This document shows, piece after piece, positions 4,807 to 5,163 of a DNA stretch of 5,163 bases. The notes under the pieces were generated by a model, which was not told where the DNA came from, made no database searches, and saw only the letters and a program-made list of their open reading frames with translations. The first letter of the stretch is position 1, and every line of letters begins with the position of its first letter. Source of the stretch: Acidobacteriaceae bacterium UBA1795 (GTDB lineage: Bacteria > Acidobacteriota > Terriglobia > Terriglobales > Acidobacteriaceae); the NCBI GenBank assembly GCA_002314435.1, contig DCFV01000205.1, positions 1 to 5,163 of the forward strand, given 5' to 3'. A program made the position numbers and the translations under genes.

Positions 4807-5163
4807 TTGAGCGACCGTTTTTTGTTTACCTCTGAGTCCGTGACCGAAGGTCATCCGGACAAGATTGCCGACCAGGTTTCCGATGCGATTCTGGATGCCT
4901 GCCTCGAGCAGGATCCCTATAGCCGTGTGGCGGCCGAGACGCTGACCGCGACGGGCCTGGTGGTCATCGCGGGCGAAATCACCACCAAGGCCTACGTGGA
5001 CTTCCAGAGTCTGGTGCGCGGCGTGGTGGCCTCCATCGGCTACGACAACGCGCTCTACGGCTTCGACTCCAATACCTGTGCCGTGATCTCGACCATCAAC
5101 AAACAGTCGGGCGACATTGCGCAGGGTGTGGATACCGGAGGCGCCGGCGACCAGGGCATGATG
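4807..5163 (+). CDS. metK: S-adenosylmethionine synthetase (methionine adenosyltransferase), N-terminal 119 codons, cut by window edge
   Basis: MetK makes S-adenosylmethionine from methionine and ATP in the cytoplasm, releasing PPi and Pi. The visible part matches the family without gaps in the key places: FTSESVTEGHPDKIADQVSDAILDA (residues 7-31), with the GHPDK ATP/Mg site and its catalytic His at 16; GEITT (56-60); GFDSNTCAV (85-93); KQSGDIAQGVD (99-109), which opens the mobile active-site loop; and GAGDQGMM (112-119), where the window ends. The loop between GVD and GAGDQG is shorter than in E. coli MetK. Start: TTG at 4807 is the only in-frame candidate directly before SDRFLFTSES, with GGGGAGG nine bases upstream. 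No in-frame ATG lies in the 150 bases of leader inspected close to it. The gene probably has its own leader-controlled transcript, although it lies 301 bases after a co-directional gene. PPi released by MetK is in principle a substrate for HppA; no regulatory link is shown. Confidence 0.96.
   Translation, partial: MSDRFLFTSESVTEGHPDKIADQVSDAILDACLEQDPYSRVAAETLTATGLVVIAGEITTKAYVDFQSLVRGVVASIGYDNALYGFDSNTCAVISTINKQSGDIAQGVDTGGAGDQGMM

Noticed and set aside
1..5163. Mobile element, CRISPR array, toxin-antitoxin or defence system
   Set aside because: No transposase, integrase, terminal repeats, spaced direct repeats, or short paired antitoxin/toxin frames were visible. All five genes are chromosomal envelope or core-metabolism types.

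Overview
The window reads as ordinary chromosomal sequence of a fairly GC-rich (roughly 60%) Gram-negative-type bacterium. The best guess is an acidobacterium of the Terriglobia/Acidobacteriaceae type. This is inferred from the proteins together: an HppA-type pyrophosphatase, a short RodZ-like protein starting MGTFGE, and a MetK with a shortened GAGDQG region. No marker gene is present to prove it. I see no transposase, integrase, tRNA, rRNA, CRISPR array or phage gene.

Layout. Five protein genes are present, two of them cut by the window edges. Three lie on the minus strand: (1) the first 138 codons of a membrane-bound proton/sodium-pumping pyrophosphatase (hppA, 416 down to 1); (2) a GT-C (PMT/ArnT-like) polytopic glycosyltransferase (2272 down to 698); (3) a MacB/FtsX-type ABC permease (3680 down to 2565). 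A divergent intergenic region (3681-4001) separates these from two plus-strand genes: (4) a short RodZ-like HTH plus single-TM protein (4002-4505) and (5) the first 119 codons of S-adenosylmethionine synthetase (metK, from 4807).

The three minus-strand genes are separated by gaps of about 280-290 bases, so they are probably separate transcription units rather than one operon. Each gap contains dyads but no textbook U-tailed terminator. Two of the five starts are clearly non-ATG (GTG for hppA, TTG for metK), each with a strong Shine-Dalgarno. The glycosyltransferase probably also uses GTG.

Functional theme. The genes are not an obvious pathway: ion-motive energy (HppA), envelope glycan or lipid modification (GT-C enzyme), envelope export or lipoprotein-type transport (permease), cell shape or envelope regulation (RodZ-like), and methyl-donor synthesis (MetK). 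Four of the five act at the inner membrane. I do not see a new defence or mobile system. The most interesting signals are non-coding: two copies of a CRP/FNR-family-like core GTGA-N6-TCAC, both intergenic and both upstream of minus-strand genes; a second dyad at the permease promoter; and a structured leader before metK whose last hairpin covers the ribosome binding site.
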